In this document: piece after piece, positions 8,831-18,530 of the stretch
Layout: each line of letters starts with the position of its first letter
Position numbering within the stretch: position 1 is the first letter of the stretch
Assembly (NCBI GenBank): GCA_963966185.1
Contig: CAWZYM010000406.1
Coordinates: 50,001 to 114,000, forward strand
Direction of reading: 5' to 3'
Length of the DNA stretch: 64,000 nt
From: Rhabditoides inermis
Taxonomy: Eukaryota; Nematoda; Chromadorea; Rhabditida; Rhabditidae
Program-made: the position numbers and the translations under genes
The notes under the pieces: model-generated
The model's database searches: none
Told to the model about the DNA's origin: nothing
What the model saw: only the letters and a program-made list of their open reading frames with translations

Positions 8831-10584
8831 TTTCTGCTGTACCTTATTTTTGCTCCTGTCCTTTCGTCAATTGATTGAAGCGTAGTGTTGCAGTTTGATG
8901 CGAAGGCGCGCATATCTAATTGTATGTCTGCACACGCTTGTTTTAATGTTCGCACTTTCTCGACGGCCTCGTACGGCGTGCGTGCTGTCAGCACCGCGTC
9001 GTCCACGTACAGATTTCTCGCTATTTCTGCGCCTAGCTTGTTTCTCGATGACTTCAGATAGTGCAGTATGCTTTTAGAGAGCAAAAATGGGCTAGGTGCT
9101 ACCCCAAACGGTAGTCTCAAAAAGCGATACTCGATTATGTTTGCGGGATCGAATTCTTCTTTTGATGGGTCTTTGAACCACAAAAAACGCACTGCGTCTT
9201 TGTCGTCCTGCTGAAGTCTTATTTGCAGAAATGCCTTTGATATGTCACTAGTGATCATTATTGGGTTTAGCCTAGTTCGCAGTAATATGCCGCATAGCGA
9301 TGGCAAGAGAGAGGGGCCTGCAAATAGTGCATCATTGAGCGACTGCTCGCCTCGCTGTTTTGCAGACGCATCGAAAACTATTCGCAGTTTGGTTGATAGT
9401 GAGTCTGGTCTCTCGACCCCTCTGTGGGGCATGAAGTATGTGCGGCCCCATGTGCGCTCGTTCGGTGCGATTTCAATAATTTTGTTTTCTAGCTGTTCTC
9501 GTATGATAGAATTATATGCGTCCCAATACTCGTAGTTTGACACGTGTTTTGCATGCAACGATTTCAACCGTTGAAATGCGACTGCGTAGTTGTCTGCGAT
9601 TTTGGGTGTCTTGTCTCGCCATGGGAATTGCACGTGAACTCCCTCACTATTGATTACTACTGTTTTTTCGAACCATCGCTCTATCATAGCGTTTTCCTGT
9701 GACTTGCTTTGCGTTTCTTCCTTGCTAGTTATTCCTATCCCTTCTAGATTCCAATACTGCTCTAAATCGAGCAACATTACTTGGCTGTTTTGCGATTCTT
9801 GCGACTCTTGTTTTGCGACTATTGAGTTTGTTTGCACCTTCTCCAATTTGGCTCCGGAGAGTACATTTCCAAAGATTGTGTGCGTGATGCGCAGACCTGA
9901 CGGAAGATCGATTGTTGCTTCAGCGGGACAAATCACATTCCAGTAATTCTGACCAATCAGTATGTCTGCATTGCCATATTCACAATCTGATTCTAGAATG
10001 TCGATTTTGTTGTTGCGCATGAATTCTATATCATCATCGTTCATTCTGCATAATTGTATGTTGCTGGCTATGTTGCTTATAGTTTTCAATTGCAGGACGG
10101 CGTGGGGCTGTTTGTGCACTCGCACTTTCTCGCCCTTCTCTTCCACCATGCGCGACCGGCAAGAAGCGGTAACAGTCGAACTGCTCGTCCTCACAGGTGA
10201 GAGAGTTAGTTCTACTATTTCGCTGTTTTCAACGTGTTTCTTGTCATTAAGCAATGCGTAGACACTTGTGAATGTTTGCAATGTATCTAGCTGAAGCACG
10301 TTCGCGAGACGTTCAGTTATGAGAGAAGTGGTGGCTCCTGAATCTAGTAGTATATTTATGCGCTGGCAACTATTACTTTTTGCGTTGCTTGCGATAGCCG
10401 GGATCACCATCAAATATGCTTGTGTCGTGAACGTTCTATGGGTTAGCACTGTTTCATCCTTTGTTTGCGGCTGATCATTCGTTTTCGCGAAAGCAGTCTC
10501 CTCCCTCCTCATTGTATGGATACTCGTCGGTTTCGGGCGGTCGCTCTCCATCTGGATTGGGCGCGGGTAGCATGGCGAATTCAA
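8824..10584 (-). CDS. BEL aspartic protease and reverse transcriptase
   Basis: A 586-codon open frame. The aspartic protease active site LLDSGATTSLI has its DSG at residues 81-83. The RT region follows with FDASAK, SDISKAFLQI, LPFGVAPSPF and the catalytic YVDD at 526-529, the combination typical of BEL/Pao. The protease matures Gag-Pol and RT makes cDNA. The first codon is TTG and not a credible start. The frame overlaps the nucleocapsid frame by 110 bp, and the natural polyprotein must change frame around 10,480-10,580. The frame ends prematurely near 8,824. Confidence 0.9.
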   Translation of the reverse strand: MNSPCYPRPIQMESDRPKPTSIHTMRREETAFAKTNDQPQTKDETVLTHRTFTTQAYLMVIPAIASNAKSNSCQRINILLDSGATTSLITERLANVLQLDTLQTFTSVYALLNDKKHVENSEIVELTLSPVRTSSSTVTASCRSRMVEEKGEKVRVHKQPHAVLQLKTISNIASNIQLCRMNDDDIEFMRNNKIDILESDCEYGNADILIGQNYWNVICPAEATIDLPSGLRITHTIFGNVLSGAKLEKVQTNSIVAKQESQESQNSQVMLLDLEQYWNLEGIGITSKEETQSKSQENAMIERWFEKTVVINSEGVHVQFPWRDKTPKIADNYAVAFQRLKSLHAKHVSNYEYWDAYNSIIREQLENKIIEIAPNERTWGRTYFMPHRGVERPDSLSTKLRIVFDASAKQRGEQSLNDALFAGPSLLPSLCGILLRTRLNPIMITSDISKAFLQIRLQQDDKDAVRFLWFKDPSKEEFDPANIIEYRFLRLPFGVAPSPFLLSKSILHYLKSSRNKLGAEIARNLYVDDAVLTARTPYEAVEKVRTLKQACADIQLDMRAFASNCNTTLQSIDERTGAKIRYSRKC

Positions 10585-11065
10585 ATTCTGCGTCTTCGTC
10601 TTCCTCGGCGCAGAGGTTGACGCGGTTCACTTGTTTCGCGTATTGTTGATGGCCAGTAGTTCGCTGATGTTGCGGTGTAGGTTTCTGGAATTGCGAGATG
10701 CGCTGAAAGCAGATGTTTGCATTGTGCATACCTCCGCACTTCTTGCAGTTGGGTGCGCGGCAATCTCTCACTGTGTGCGTGTCGCTGTAGCACTTCAGAC
10801 ATGCACCAGTTAGCCGGGCAATCTGCGCGTTTGCATATTCAATATTCTTGTTGTTGCAATATCTAGCTTCATGATTTTTACTGTTGCAGAGTCGGCATCG
10901 ATCAGGACGAACGACAGTGGGATGCGACTGGTGCGCGATCGGTGGCTGGGTGTGCGAGTGCGACAGCGGCGGGCGCGAGCTGTGCGAGTGGTACGGAGCG
11001 CGCGCGAGGAGGAGTGTATCGTGTGAGTCACTCGATATCTTTCTCACGCAAAACGTCTTCTTCAA
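10475..11065 (-). CDS. BEL Gag nucleocapsid part (zinc knuckles)
   Basis: A His/Ser/Pro-rich linker leads to three zinc-binding clusters: CRLCNSKNHEARYC (CX2CX4HX4C), CLKCYSDTHTVRDC, and CKKCGGMHNANIC. These bind the genomic RNA in BEL Gag proteins. The frame differs from the N-terminal Gag frame, with the switch near 11,030. Whether that is a decayed indel, an assembly error or programmed recoding cannot be told from sequence. Confidence 0.85.
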   Translation of the reverse strand: MKKTFCVRKISSDSHDTLLLARAPYHSHSSRPPLSHSHTQPPIAHQSHPTVVRPDRCRLCNSKNHEARYCNNKNIEYANAQIARLTGACLKCYSDTHTVRDCRAPNCKKCGGMHNANICFQRISQFQKPTPQHQRTTGHQQYAKQVNRVNLCAEEDEDAEFEFAMLPAPNPDGERPPETDEYPYNEEGGDCFRENE

Positions 11066-12080
11066 TGCGTATCTGCCTGTTGATTTCCTCTAGTGTTTCT
11101 TCTACGGTGAGCACTGCTGCTTTCTCACTCTTGGTATGTATCGCCTTGGCCACTTGCAATTGAACGCTGTCTCCGAACTTAGGCAAAATCAGTCGCTGCG
11201 TCATAGTAACTATAGCTGGATCGCTGCTCGCATTTTGCATCGTTGTACTGTTGCGTTTTATGGCGTTTATGAGATTTTTGCATTCCTCGTAGTTTTTGCG
11301 GTTCGCGGCGGTGTCCTTGTTAGCTGCGGGTTGAATGCTTTCAATGCGTTTCCATAGTCGATGTGGCACTTCGACGGGGTTTTGGAATTTGGCTTTTAGA
11401 CTAGCGATAGTTGTATCATAATCGTTGGCTGAGCGGCTAATACTTGCTCGCAGAGTGGCGTTCTCGCACTTATTAATCAAGAAAAGTAGCTTTTCCATGG
11501 GCTTGATGTCATCATTTTCGTGTATGATCGTTTCGAATACTGGCCAAAATTGCTCGAAACCCTCGGGAGTTCCATCGAATGCAGGCAGCTCTATTCCGCG
11601 ATTGCTTATATTTAATTTACGTTGCGAATGACTTGCAGAAGTGGCGGCGGCGGCGGGTTTTAGCGCGGCGGTAGCGAGTTGTTGGGCAAGTAGCGCGGTT
11701 TGTTGTTCGAAAAGAGATGATTCGCGCGCTCTCTTTAGCTCCTCTTCATTTGTTTTCTGCGCGGCTTTCAATTGCGTAATCTTTTCATCTGCTTGGTCAG
11801 CTAGCTCTATGTATTTTTCATCATCGATCAGTTTTTCCCACTCTTCCATTGCCTCTCTGTCTTGTTCTCCAACATCATTTTTCGCATAAGCGTATTCATC
11901 TACTTTGTCGTACTGGGATACTAGCTTATCGCGTGTCTTCTCAGCATCCATTATTGCAGCATTATATTGTTTGGCAGTAGCATTGTTGTCATTCACGATT
12001 TGTACTAGCGTTTGCATTTTCATCAGCAGTTGATTTTTGTATCGCGTTAGCGATGCCTTATCGGCGGGTTTCAACCGCAT
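11028..12080 (-). CDS. BEL Gag N-terminal/capsid part (DUF1759-like)
   Basis: 350 codons starting with a real ATG at 12,080, just inside the leader. Residues 1-140 are strongly helical/coiled-coil (many Lys, Glu, Gln, Ala). The central part, with LPAFDGTPEGFEQFWPVF and LLFLINKC, is the conserved DUF1759 capsid-like region of Pao Gag. It ends in a charged segment before the frame switches to the zinc-knuckle segment. Confidence 0.9.
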   Translation of the reverse strand: MRLKPADKASLTRYKNQLLMKMQTLVQIVNDNNATAKQYNAAIMDAEKTRDKLVSQYDKVDEYAYAKNDVGEQDREAMEEWEKLIDDEKYIELADQADEKITQLKAAQKTNEEELKRARESSLFEQQTALLAQQLATAALKPAAAATSASHSQRKLNISNRGIELPAFDGTPEGFEQFWPVFETIIHENDDIKPMEKLLFLINKCENATLRASISRSANDYDTTIASLKAKFQNPVEVPHRLWKRIESIQPAANKDTAANRKNYEECKNLINAIKRNSTTMQNASSDPAIVTMTQRLILPKFGDSVQLQVAKAIHTKSEKAAVLTVEETLEEINRQIRIEEDVLREKDIE

Positions 12081-12199
12081 TTTATATATTTCAGGCTTGT
12101 CTCGATTGACTGGTGGTGGGCGGGCAGTAGGTCGACGGGGGCAAGGCAGCTCGGATGGAAACAGGTGAGACGGGGTGATGGCCTAGGTTATGCTCCGCA

Positions 12200-12212
12200 G
12201 GCCGATGCACCA
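12200..12212 (-). other. BEL primer-binding site for tRNA-Gly
   Basis: On the element strand TGGTGCATCGGCC follows the partial U5 end ...CATTTTA. Its complement equals the last 13 bases (including CCA) of the tRNA-Gly copy at 12,256-12,329, which directly identifies the primer. Confidence 0.9.
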
Positions 12213-12255
12213 TAAAATGCCCTCACACGCGGTTATCACCCCTCGCTCTCAGTCA
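12213..12255 (-). repeat. Duplicated 43-bp terminal U5 segment of the BEL LTR
   Basis: Matches 12,330-12,372, the end of the 5' LTR on the element strand. It lies between the tRNA copy and the primer-binding site, so the element carries LTR, tRNA, partial LTR, PBS in that order. Confidence 0.93.
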
Positions 12256-12329
12256 GCATCGGTGGTTCAGTGGTAGAATGCTCGCCTGCCACGCGGGCGG
12301 CCCGGGTTCGATTCCCGGCCGATGCACCA
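12256..12329 (+). tRNA. tRNA-Gly(GCC) copy with CCA, embedded in the BEL element
   Basis: A perfect 71-nt tRNA-Gly cloverleaf: acceptor GCATCGG/CCGATGC, D arm with TGGTTCAGTGG, anticodon GCC in CTGCCAC, T arm with GGTTCGATTCC. It is followed directly by CCA (12,327-12,329). Nuclear eukaryotic tRNA genes do not encode CCA. With the flanking LTR end and duplicated U5, this points to a reverse-transcribed mature primer tRNA and not an ancestral gene. Intact A and B boxes mean it could still be transcribed by Pol III. Confidence 0.93.
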
Positions 12330-12872
12330 TAAAATGCCCTCACACGCGGTTATCACCCCTCGCTCTCAGTCACAATCAATAACCAATCGATAATTGAGCT
12401 GCACCCAATAGCACTGGGTATAGCCTGTGGCTCGTGATCTTAGCATAGATCAATTCGCAATTCACTTCTCAGTTGCACCACTTGCTCGTGTGGGTGCGAC
12501 TGGCCAATAAGCGATAGGCACGGATTATAGCAACAATTTATTATTTGTTACGAATAAGGACACACACACAATAACAATACACGGAGATACACAGTAACAC
12601 TCAATACACTCAAAACACTCAATACACTCAATACACTCAGTGTACTCAATCCACTGGAAGGGAAAACAACAACGATAATAATAAGAATCTGTTGCAGGTT
12701 TGAAGAGCGGTGGGCGGGGCTTCAGCGACGCGCGGATTGCCCGCCAGATGTGCACACTCGACCGCGCAGGAACGAGGAAACGGACTACAAAATGTTGTCG
12801 TTGCACTGCTGTAATAAATGCGTGGCCTAATTTCTGTTCTTGATCTTAATACAGTAGCACCGTGGTGCTACA
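12330..12872 (-). repeat. BEL 5' LTR
   Basis: 543 bp, apparently identical to the 3' LTR at 4,424-4,966, implying recent insertion. It ends (element strand) in CATTTTA directly against TGG of the tRNA copy. The target duplication CTGAG follows at 12,873-12,877. Confidence 0.95.
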
Positions 12873-12978
12873 CTGAGAGCTTCAAGGAGATGTCAAATTT
12901 ATCATAATCCATGCGTCGGTGGCGCTTGTAGAGCTGTTGACGGACGGACACCATAGAGCATTTTACACATACAGGCAA
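12873..12978 (+). repeat. B module copy 1 (3' remainder)
   Basis: Continuation of the module cut at 4,423 (AGCTTCAAGGAGATGTC...GACGGACGGACACCATAGAG). It matches uninterrupted copies near 18,145-18,243 and 21,385-21,487, so it gives the pre-insertion sequence. Confidence 0.85.
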
Positions 12979-13262
12979 CTAGCGCGCTTCGCGCGCTAGA
13001 AATATAGGTATAAAATAGAGGAGAAAATTATCTATCGATTGATATATAGATTGACTTGATATGTGCTCTGAAAGTGCTATTAGGAGCTGTGCTAGAAGCG
13101 CTGTTGTCAGTCTTTCAGTAGATGACTGATCTTTATTCATTTCCTTACTTTTTTTATTTTTCAGTAGTTTCAAATATTTAGAAAGTGTCACAGTCTATCA
13201 GTATCTGGTTGATAGTATCTACTTGACTGCTTTTTCACAGATGTTATATTTACTATGCTCAT
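12979..13262 (+). repeat. Cassette copy 2
   Basis: Hairpin CTAGCGCGC-TTC-GCGCGCTAG (12,979-12,999), TATAAAATAG at 13,009-13,018, T-rich tract with TTTTCAG (AG at 13,164), 155 bp from the box. Nearly identical to copy 1. Confidence 0.65.
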
Positions 13263-14560
13263 AGAAAGCGCTCCGGCACGCTCCGCGGTCAGAGCCTATA
13301 AGTAGATCAGTAATAGAAATAATAATAAATATTGATCACTGATACTGATATGCATTTTCTCCTACTCTTTGATATTTTACTCTCTCGTATGCACATAGAG
13401 GGCGCTCCGGCACGCTTCGCGCGGCTCCGCGGTCAAAGCCGATCAGTAGATCAGTAATTATAATAATACATTGATCACTGATACTGATATGCTTTTTCTC
13501 CGACTCTCTGATCTTTCACTCTTTCGTATGCACATAGAAAGCGCTTCGGCACGCTTCGCGCGCCTCCGCGGTCAAAGTAAATCAGTGGATCAGTAATAAT
13601 AAGAATATATTAATCACTGCTACTAATATGAATTTTCTCCGACTCCCTCATCGATCACTTTCTCGTATGCACATAGAAAGCGCTCCGGCACGCTTCGCGC
13701 GCCTCCGCGGTCAAAGCCGATCAGTGGATCAGTATTTATATTAATGCATTGATCACTGATACTGATATGCATTTTCTCCTACTCTCTGATAAAATTCTCT
13801 CGTATGCAGATGGAGGGCGCTCCGGGCACGCTCCGCGCGCCTTCGCGGTCAAAGCTGATCATTAGATCAGTAATTATAATAATATACTGATCACTGATAC
13901 TGATATGCATTTTCTTCTACTCTCTGATAATTTACTCTCTCGTAAGCACATAGAGGGCGCTCCGGCACGCTCCGCGCGCCTTCGCGGTCAAAGCTGATCA
14001 GTAGATCAGTAATTATAATAATATACTGATCACTGATACTTATATGCATTTTCTCCTACTCTCTGATAATTTACTCTCTCGTAAGCACATAGAGGGCGCT
14101 CCGGCACGCTCCGCGCGCCTTCGCGGTCAAAGCTGATCAGTAGATCAGTAATTATAATAATATACTGATCACTGATACTTATATGCATTTTCTCCTACTC
14201 TCTGATAATTTACTCTCTCGTAAGCACATAGAGGGCGCTCCGGCACGCTTCGCGCGCCTCCGCGGTCAAAGCCGATCAGTAGATCAGTAATTATAATAAT
14301 TTATTGATCACTGATACTGATATGCATTTTCTCCTACTCTCTGATAATTTACTCTCTCGTAAGCACATAGAGGGCGCTCCGGCACGCTTCGCGCGCCTCC
14401 GCGGTCAAAGCCGATCAGTAGATCAGTAATTATAATAATATAATGATCACTGCCACTGATATGCATTTTCTCCTATTCTCTGGTAACTTACTCTCTCGTG
14501 TGCACATAGAAAGCGCTCCGGCACGCTTCGCGCGCCTGTTATCACTGGTCTAATATAAGC
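13263..14560 (+). repeat. 139-bp satellite array 3
   Basis: GATCACTGATACT anchors spaced 138-139 bp apart (13,751; 13,889; 14,028; 14,167). Order and variants parallel the array at 341-3,060, showing that the two arrays are paralogous higher-order copies. Confidence 0.88.
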
Positions 14561-14581
14561 GAGAGAGAAAAAAAAGAGAGA

Positions 14582-14619
<38 letters not shown>

Positions 14620-14843
14620 TACAGAGATGAGCAGCTGGTTGACAACTATGATTTAATTTAGATCCAAGTAGACTTTATAGTTATCACTAATCTAAAGTCA
14701 TAAAATAAAAGAGAGAGAGATAGAGGAAGAGAAGGAGATAGGTAGAGAGAAAGAGAGAGAGGGAGAGGGAGAGGGAGAGAGAGAGAGATACGAAAAAGAG
14801 CAAGACAGAAGAGAAATAGAGAGAGAGACAAAAGAGAGAGAGA

Positions 14844-14896
<53 letters not shown>

Positions 14897-15010
14897 TGAG
14901 CAGCTGATTGACAATTATTATTGATTTTAGTTCCAAGTAGACTTCATATTTCTCACTTATCTAAAATCATAATATATAAGAGAGAGATAGAGGAAGAGAG
15001 GAAGAGAAGG

Positions 15011-15068
<58 letters not shown>

Positions 15069-15117
15069 GAGAGAGAGACGAAAAAAGAGGGATGAGAAAA
15101 GAAGAGGGATGAGAAAA
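14561..15117. repeat. (GA)n microsatellite complex 2
   Basis: Same three-tract layout and spacers as 3,061-3,660, with different tract lengths. Confidence 0.95.
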
Positions 15118-15837
15118 GAAGGTTACATAGTATTTCGCCTCGCCTCACTTCCCTGATTGAATATAGAATGTCGTTAGTGCATACATTTATATTTGTATTG
15201 TATTTGCTCAGAATATAGAATTTGCACAGTTTGTGGAGTGTGGTGAGCTGTTTCGTAGTGCATGGTGATGTTCTCGCTCATTTGCACAGTTTACTGTCTC
15301 TTTCTCTGGCATCAGACAGACTGGCAGCTGGCGCACTCTCACCTCGCCACACTCTCTCGTCGCGGGGCAATAAAACGACGTGGATTAGAGGAATTTAATT
15401 GATAGCGGGCGTCAGAGGTCACAAAAAGATGCAAATTTTGGTAGAAGTGTAGTGGCCACCTATTTGCATGTTGTAGTAAAGGGAGACCTTACACGGTTGC
15501 CTAGTTTTCTTGAACAGCCCGCGATAACTGTTTGGTCTCGCCTCGCCTCGACTAAATCACTTCGTGAAAGGAAACCAAGAGAAGTTATAAAAAGATTACG
15601 GGCAGATTTGTAGGTGAGGGAGTGTAGAGGAGTGACGTCGAAACCGTTTCTCGATAGCTGAAGTCTGCGATTCGCAGTACTCGTTCTTGTAAGGTCTACT
15701 CGCCGCAGCCGATTCGCCAGTGACCCGTCTCCTCGCCTCACACACTATTTCGCCGCTTTTGTGTCTGACTCTCTCTGGTTTGCGCGTTATTTCGTCGATT
15801 TTTCTAAAGCTTGTATCTCTGCGGATATGAGGATACC
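15118..15837 (+). repeat. B module copy 2, 3'-truncated
   Basis: Matches 3,661 onward but passes directly into satellite at about 15,838 without a cassette, so this unit has lost the hairpin/TATA block. A minus-strand frame of about 90 codons over 15,460-15,741 is also open in copies 5 and 6, but near-identity of copies makes this weak evidence for coding. Confidence 0.8.
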
Positions 15838-17174
15838 GGCACGCTTTGCGCGCCTCCGCGGTAAAAGCCGATCAGTAGATCAGTAATTATAATAATATAT
15901 TGATCACTGATACTGATATGCACTTTCTCCGACTCTCTGAAATTTTACTCTCTCGTATGCACATAGAGGGCGCGCCTCCGCGGTCAAAACCGGTCAGTAG
16001 ATCAGTAATAATAAGAATATATTGATCACTGTTACTGATATGCATTTTCTTTGACTCTCTGATATTTTACTCTCTCGTATGCACATAGAAGGCGCTTCGG
16101 CACGCTTCGCGCGCCTCCGCGGTCAAAGTATAACAGTAGATCAGTAAAAATACGAATATATTGATCACTAATACTGATATGCATTTTCTCCGACTCTCTG
16201 AATTTTTACTCTCTCGTATGCACATAGAGGGCGCTCCGGCACGCTTCGCGCGCCTCCGCTGTCAAAACCGGTCAGTAGATCAGTAATAATAAGAATATAT
16301 TGATCACTGTTACTGATATGCATTTTCTCCGACTCTCTGATATTTTACTCTCTTGTATGCACATAGAGGGCGCTTCGGCACGCTTCGCGCGCCTCCGCGG
16401 TCCAAGTATAACAGTAGATCAGTAAAAATACGAATATATTGATCACTGCTACTGATATGCATTTTATCCGACTCTCTGATCGTTCACCTTCTTGTATGCA
16501 CATAGAAAGCGCTCCGGCACGCTTCGCGCGCCTCCGCGGTCAAAGTATATCGGTAGATCTGTAAAAATAAGAATATATTGATCACTGATACTAATATGCA
16601 TTTTCTCCAACTCTCTGATCATTTACTATCTCGTATGCACATAGAGAGCGCTCCGGCACGTTTCGCGCGCCTCCGCGGTTAAAGTATATCAGTAGATCAG
16701 TAAAAATAAGAATATATTGATCACTGCTACTGATATGCATTTTATCCGACTCTCTGATCGTTCACTTTCTCGTATGCACATAGAAAGCGCTCCGGCACGC
16801 TTCGCGCGCCTCCGCGGTCAAAGTATATCAGTAGATCAGTAAAAATAAGAATATATTGATCACTGCTACTGATATGCATTTTATCCGACTCTCTGATCGT
16901 TCACTTTCTCGTATGCACATAGAAAGCGCTCCGGCACGCTTCGCGCGCCTCCGCGGTCAAAGTATATCAGTAGATCAGTAATTATAATAACATACTGATC
17001 ACTGATACTGAAATGCATTCTCTCCTACTCTCTGATCTTTCACTCTCTCGTATGCACAAAGAGGGCGCTCCGGCACACTCCGCGGTAAAATCTTATCAGT
17101 AGCTGGTTGAAAATTTCTATTTATTAGAGATACAAATATAATTTATAGTTATCACCTGTCTTATATTATAAAAT
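15838..17174 (+). repeat. 139-bp satellite array 4
   Basis: Roughly nine monomers, including the AATCAGTAAAAATAAG-type variants. Closely matches 19,172-20,345, an offset of about 3.3 kb. It ends with a short non-satellite bridge (CTGGTTGAAAATTTCTATTT). Confidence 0.88.
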
Positions 17175-17229
17175 CGAGAGAGAGAGAGAGAGAGAGACGA
17201 AAAAGAGAGCGAGAGAGAGAGAGAAAGAC

Positions 17230-17278
<49 letters not shown>

Positions 17279-17301
17279 GAAAGAGAGAGAGAGAGAGAGA
17301 T

Positions 17302-17348
<47 letters not shown>

Positions 17349-17388
17349 GAAAAAAGAGGGATGAGAAAAGGAGAGGGATGAGAAAAGA
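17175..17388. repeat. (GA)n tract 3
   Basis: GA repeats with GACGAAA and ATAAGAAA interruptions, ending in GGGATGAGAAAAG. Confidence 0.95.
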
Positions 17389-18243
17389 AGGTTACATAGT
17401 ATTTCGCCTCGCCTCACTTCCTGATTGAATATAGAATGTCGTTAGTGCATACAGTTATATTTGTATTGTATTTGCTCAGAATATAGAATTTGCACAGTTT
17501 GTGGAGTGTGGTGAGGTGTTTCGTAGTGCATGGTGCTGTTCTCGCTCATTTGCACAACTGACTGTCTTTTTCTCTGACATCAGACAGACTGGCAGCTGGC
17601 GCACTCTCACCTCGCCACACTCTCTCGTCGCGGGGCAATAAAGTGGCGTCGATTAAAGGAATTCAATTGATAGCGGGCGTGAGAGGTCACAAAAAGATGC
17701 AAATTTTGGTAGAAGTGTAGTGGCCACCTATATGCATGTTGTAGTGAAGGGAGATCTTACACGGTTGCCTAGTTTTCTTGAACAGCCCGCGATAACTGTT
17801 TGGTCTCGCCTCGCCTCGATTAAATCACTTCGTGAAAGGAAACCAGGAGGAGTTATAAAAAGATTACGGGCAGATTTGTAGGTGAGGGAGTGTAGAGGAG
17901 TGACGTCAAAACCGTTTTTCGATAGCTGAAGTCAGCGATTCGCAGTACTCGTTCTTGTAAGGTCTACTCGCCGCAGCCGATTCGCCAGTGACCCGTCTCC
18001 TCGCCTCACACACTATTTCGCCGCTTTTGTGTCTGACTCTCTCTGGTTTGCGCGTTTTTTCGTCGATTTTTCTAAAGCTTGTATCTCTGCGGATATGAGA
18101 GATGAAAGGTTGTCCGATTTACGCCGCCATCGCGTGACTGAGAGCTTCAAGGAGATGTCAAATTTATCATAATCCATGCGTCGGTGGCGCTTGTAGAGCT
18201 GTTGACGGACGGACACCATAGAGCATTTTACACATACAGGCAA
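17389..18243 (+). repeat. B module copy 3 (complete)
   Basis: Complete module of about 855 bp with AATAAA around 17,636. It shows the empty BEL target (GTGACTGAGAGCTTC, about 18,136). A 76-codon minus-strand frame (18,243-18,013) is intact here, shorter in copy 4 and interrupted by BEL in copy 1. It has no recognisable domain. Confidence 0.8.
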
Positions 18244-18530
18244 CTAGCGCGCTTCGCGCGCTAGAAATATAGATATAAAATAGAGGAGAAAATTATCTAT
18301 CGATTGATATATAGATTGACTTGATATGTGCTCTGGAAGTGCTATTAGGAGCTGTGCTAAAAGTGCTGTTGTAAGTCTTTCAATAGATGACTGATCTTTA
18401 TTTATTTCTTTTTTTTATTTTCAGTACTTTCAAATATTTAGAAAGTGTCACAGTCTATCAGTATTTGGTTGATAGTATCTGCTTGACTGCTTATCTACAG
18501 ATGTTATATTTACTATGCTCATAGAAGGCG
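18244..18530 (+). repeat. Cassette copy 3
   Basis: Hairpin 18,244-18,264, TATAAAATAG 18,274-18,283, TTTTCAG with AG at 18,424 (150 bp). The surrounding sequence differs from copy 2 by scattered changes, but the three signals are kept. Confidence 0.62.

Larger units (their letters stand above)
4424..12872 (-). mobile_element. Full-length BEL/Pao LTR retrotransposon
   Basis: An 8,449-bp element transcribed on the minus strand. Two 543-bp LTRs (12,330-12,872 is 5'; 4,424-4,966 is 3') are flanked by a 5-bp target duplication CTGAG (4,419-4,423 and 12,873-12,877). The empty target is visible in sister B modules near 18,140 and 21,380. Internally it carries a primer-binding site matching tRNA-Gly, a two-piece gag, protease/RT, RNase H, integrase, a spliced zinc-knuckle gene and a polypurine tract next to the 3' LTR. 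The gag-pol frame is broken at four places. Stretches 4,977-5,278, 6,124-6,389 and 12,081-12,199 are untranslated internal sequence without recognisable genes. Confidence 0.95.

Noticed and set aside
12256..12326. Ordinary host tRNA-Gly gene
   Set aside because: It is followed by CCA, lies exactly between an LTR end and a duplicated U5, and matches the element's own primer-binding site; a cDNA copy explains all of this.
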